Source: Erythrobacter sp. (lineage in GTDB: Bacteria > Pseudomonadota > Alphaproteobacteria > Sphingomonadales > Sphingomonadaceae). Taken from it: a DNA stretch of 64,000 nucleotides. Where the stretch lies: positions 216,809-280,808 of the forward strand of contig JAACTC010000008.1 in the NCBI GenBank assembly GCA_009993635.1. Direction: 5' to 3'. The translations under genes and the position numbers were made by a program. The notes beneath the pieces were generated by a model. That model did not search any database. It had not been told where the DNA came from and saw only the letters and a list, made by a program, of their open reading frames with translations. This document shows, piece after piece, positions 61,759-64,000 of the stretch (positions are counted from its first letter, which is position 1; every line of letters starts with the position of its first letter).

Positions 61759-64000
61759 TCAGTTTTCGCCGGGCTTGCCGGCATCGGCCTCAGCGCCGCC
61801 GCCGTCCTTGCTTTCCGCTGGCTTTTTCTTCGGCGCGGCCTTCTTGCGGCCAGACCCCTTCTTGCCCTTGGGCGGCGCAGGCGTCAGCTCGAAGTGCGGC
61901 TTGCCGTCCTTCAGAGTCACGTTGACTTCGCCGCCATCGGCCAGCTTCCCGAACAGCAGTTCTTCGGCCAGCGGCTGCTTGATCTTCTCCTGGATCAGGC
62001 GGCCCATCGGGCGCGCGCCGTACAGGCGATCATAACCCTTGTCGCCGAGCCATGCCTTGGCACCGTCGTCGAACTGGATGTCGACATTCTGTTCGGCCAG
62101 CTGAAGCTCCAGCTGGATGATGAACTTGTCGACCACGCGTGCGATGGTGTCCTTGCCGAGGTAACCGAACGGCACGATCGCATCGAGCCGGTTGCGGAAT
62201 TCCGGCGTGAACATGCGCTTCACCGCTTCCTCGCTCGCGTCCTCGCGGCTGACGTCGCCAAAGCCAATGCCCTGGCTCGCCATGTCGGCGGCGCCCGCAT
62301 TGGTGGTCATGATCAGAACAACGTTGCGGAAATCGACCGTCTTGCCGTGGTGGTCGGTCAGGCGGCCATTATCCATCACCTGCAGCAGGATGTTGAACAG
62401 GTCCGGGTGCGCCTTCTCGATCTCGTCGAGCAGCAGGACGCAGTGCGGGTTCTGGTCGACCGCATCGGTCAGCAACCCGCCCTGATCGTAGCCGACATAG
62501 CCCGGAGGCGCGCCGATCAGCCGCGAAACGCTGTGGCGTTCCATATATTCGGACATGTCGAAGCGTTTCAGTTCGATCCCCATGATGCTGGCGAGCTGGC
62601 GCGCGACCTCCGTCTTGCCGACGCCGGTCGGGCCGGAGAACAGGAACGAGCCGATCGGCTTGTCCGGATCGCGCAGGCCTGCGCGGCTCAGCTTCATCGC
62701 GGTGGAGAGCTTGTGCACCGCCGCGTCCTGCCCGAACACTACCTGCTTGAGATCGCGTTCGAGGTTTTCGAGCGCGGCCTTGTCGTCCTTGCTGACCGAT
62801 TTTGGCGGGATGCGCGCCATGGTTGCGATGACCTGCTCGATCTCGCGCGCGGTGATCTTCTTGCGCCGCTTGCTGGGCGGAACCAGCATCTGCATCGCGC
62901 CGACTTCGTCGACCACGTCGATCGCCTTGTCGGGCAGCTTGCGGTCGTTGATGTAGCGCGCGGACAGCTCCACAGCGGTTTTCAGCGCATCGGCGGTGTA
63001 GGTCACCTTGTGATGCTGCTCGAACGCGGATTTGAGGCCCTTAAGGATCTTGATCGTATCCTCGATGGTGGGCTCGTTGACGTCGATCTTCTGGAACCGG
63101 CGCAGCAGCGCGCGATCCTTTTCGAAGTGGTTGCGGAATTCCTTGTAGGTGGTCGACCCGATGCAGCGGATCGCGCCGCTCGACAGGGCGGGCTTCAGGA
63201 GGTTGGACGCATCCATCGCCCCGCCGCTGGTCGCGCCCGCGCCGATCACCGTGTGAATCTCGTCGATGAAAAGGATCGCGTGCGGCATCTTTTCGAGTTC
63301 GGAGACGACCTGCTTCAGCCGTTCCTCGAAATCGCCGCGATAGCGCGTGCCGGCCAGCAGAGCGCCCATGTCGAGCGAGTAGATGATCGCCTCGTTCAGC
63401 ACTTCGGGCACATCGCCTTCGACGATCTTGCGCGCCAGGCCTTCCGCGATGGCCGTCTTGCCGACGCCGGGATCACCCACGTAGAGCGGGTTGTTCTTGC
63501 TGCGGCGGCACAGGATCTGCACCGTGCGGTCGACTTCCGGCCCGCGACCGATCAGCGGATCGATCTTGCCGTTGTCGGCCTTGGCGTTGAGGTTGACCGT
63601 GAACTGGTCGAGCGCGGTTTCCTTCTTGTTGCCCTTGGCCTCTTCCTTTTCCTCGGGCGAATCGTCTTCCGACCCGCGCGGCGAGCGGGGCTCTATCGCC
63701 TGGCCGCCCTTGCCGATGCCGTGGCTGATGAAGCTGACCGCATCCAGCCGGCTCATGTCCTGCTGCTGGAGGAAATAGACCGCGTAGGAATCGCGTTCGG
63801 AAAACAGCGCGACGAGGACGTTGGCCCCGGTCACGGTGTCCTTGCCGGACGACTGCACATGCAGGATCGCGCGCTGCACCACGCGCTGGAAACCGGCGGT
63901 CGGCTGCGGTTCGCCCGCTTCGTCCGCCATGAGCGACTGGTATTCCTGATCGAGATAGGCGCGCACCACATCGGCCAGTTCATTCAGGTCGACACCGCAG
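61759..64000 (-). CDS. clpA: ATP-dependent Clp protease ATP-binding subunit ClpA (partial, 5' end missing)
   Basis: About 746 residues of the unfoldase that feeds ClpP. The frame is open to the window edge, so the first residues are missing. Seen: the N-domain remainder (GFQRVVQRAILHVQSSG), first AAA+ module with GDPGVGKTAIAEG, second with GPTGVGKTEVARQ and LLDEIEKAHPD, and a Lys/Pro/Ala-rich tail of about 40 residues ending GKPGEN. The tail is longer than in E. coli ClpA. Ends before a strong terminator. No clpS is in view; it would be upstream of the window edge. Confidence 0.95.
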   Translation of the reverse strand, partial: CGVDLNELADVVRAYLDQEYQSLMADEAGEPQPTAGFQRVVQRAILHVQSSGKDTVTGANVLVALFSERDSYAVYFLQQQDMSRLDAVSFISHGIGKGGQAIEPRSPRGSEDDSPEEKEEAKGNKKETALDQFTVNLNAKADNGKIDPLIGRGPEVDRTVQILCRRSKNNPLYVGDPGVGKTAIAEGLARKIVEGDVPEVLNEAIIYSLDMGALLAGTRYRGDFEERLKQVVSELEKMPHAILFIDEIHTVIGAGATSGGAMDASNLLKPALSSGAIRCIGSTTYKEFRNHFEKDRALLRRFQKIDVNEPTIEDTIKILKGLKSAFEQHHKVTYTADALKTAVELSARYINDRKLPDKAIDVVDEVGAMQMLVPPSKRRKKITAREIEQVIATMARIPPKSVSKDDKAALENLERDLKQVVFGQDAAVHKLSTAMKLSRAGLRDPDKPIGSFLFSGPTGVGKTEVARQLASIMGIELKRFDMSEYMERHSVSRLIGAPPGYVGYDQGGLLTDAVDQNPHCVLLLDEIEKAHPDLFNILLQVMDNGRLTDHHGKTVDFRNVVLIMTTNAGAADMASQGIGFGDVSREDASEEAVKRMFTPEFRNRLDAIVPFGYLGKDTIARVVDKFIIQLELQLAEQNVDIQFDDGAKAWLGDKGYDRLYGARPMGRLIQEKIKQPLAEELLFGKLADGGEVNVTLKDGKPHFELTPAPPKGKKGSGRKKAAPKKKPAESKDGGGAEADAGKPGEN

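Noticed and set aside
1..64000. Defence island, prophage, integrative element, CRISPR, tRNA or rRNA genes
   Set aside because: No transposase, integrase, phage, toxin-antitoxin, nuclease-defence or CRISPR repeats were seen; gene order is that of a core chromosome near the origin.

Overview
The window is high-GC chromosomal DNA from an alphaproteobacterium, most likely a sphingomonad of the Erythrobacteraceae type. This rests on gene order and protein families: lspA followed by a DUF3035 lipoprotein, a PCMT-like gene followed by tolC and a PopZ-family gene, a DUF299-hemE origin locus, and mnmE-mnmG-rsmG-parA-parB. Coding density is very high and many neighbours overlap by ATGA or TGATG. I saw no tRNA, rRNA, CRISPR array, prophage, transposase or plasmid gene. 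No gap between genes exceeds 300 bases.

Layout. 1-7.7 kb (+): a run with purK (5' end missing), folA, an M19 dipeptidase, ribF, ileS, lspA and a DUF3035 lipoprotein. 7.7-11.4 kb (-): a LytTR regulator and its histidine kinase, then class I fumarase. 11.5-18.7 kb (mostly +): PCMT-like, tolC, popZ, S9 peptidase, 2Fe-2S protein, CBS protein, erpA, xth. 18.8-25.4 kb (-): cell-wall hydrolase, DUF1491, thioesterase, ptsN, long-form HPF, dnaQ, coaE, aroE, maf and the DUF299 gene.

At 25.4-25.65 kb the gene orientation diverges across a non-coding stretch that matches the known alphaproteobacterial origin locus. It has DnaA-box-like 9-mers, a GC-rich block and an AT-rich block with three TTAGG repeats spaced 9 bp apart. 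To its right (+) come hemE, hemJ, rho, then mnmE-mnmG-rsmG-parA-parB at 30.6-36.2 kb. Five parS-type palindromes lie in or between those genes, so origin and centromere occupy about 11 kb. From 36 to 48 kb there are metabolic and envelope genes, carD, fdxA and a SUV3-like helicase. From 48 to 54.7 kb (+) there is an M23 peptidase behind a perfect CtrA box, then a tight run of hemB, two paralogous acetyltransferases, a fused MFS/spermidine-synthase-like protein and a gamma carbonic anhydrase. The right end has an ATP-dependent DNA ligase, a VIT transporter, the ligase-associated exonuclease, an M1 aminopeptidase and clpA (5' end missing).

Most notable observations: ileS carries two unrelated palindromic repeats that stay in frame and lengthen the protein to 1045 residues. 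A 28-bp repeat with an adjoining hairpin occurs after two unrelated genes. A DUF1275 gene has an amber codon at position 17. The clpA terminator hairpin contains the ribosome-binding site of pepN. The rho leader can form a terminator-like hairpin and a competing one. I found no clearly new multi-gene system; the novelty is in regulatory and repeat structure.
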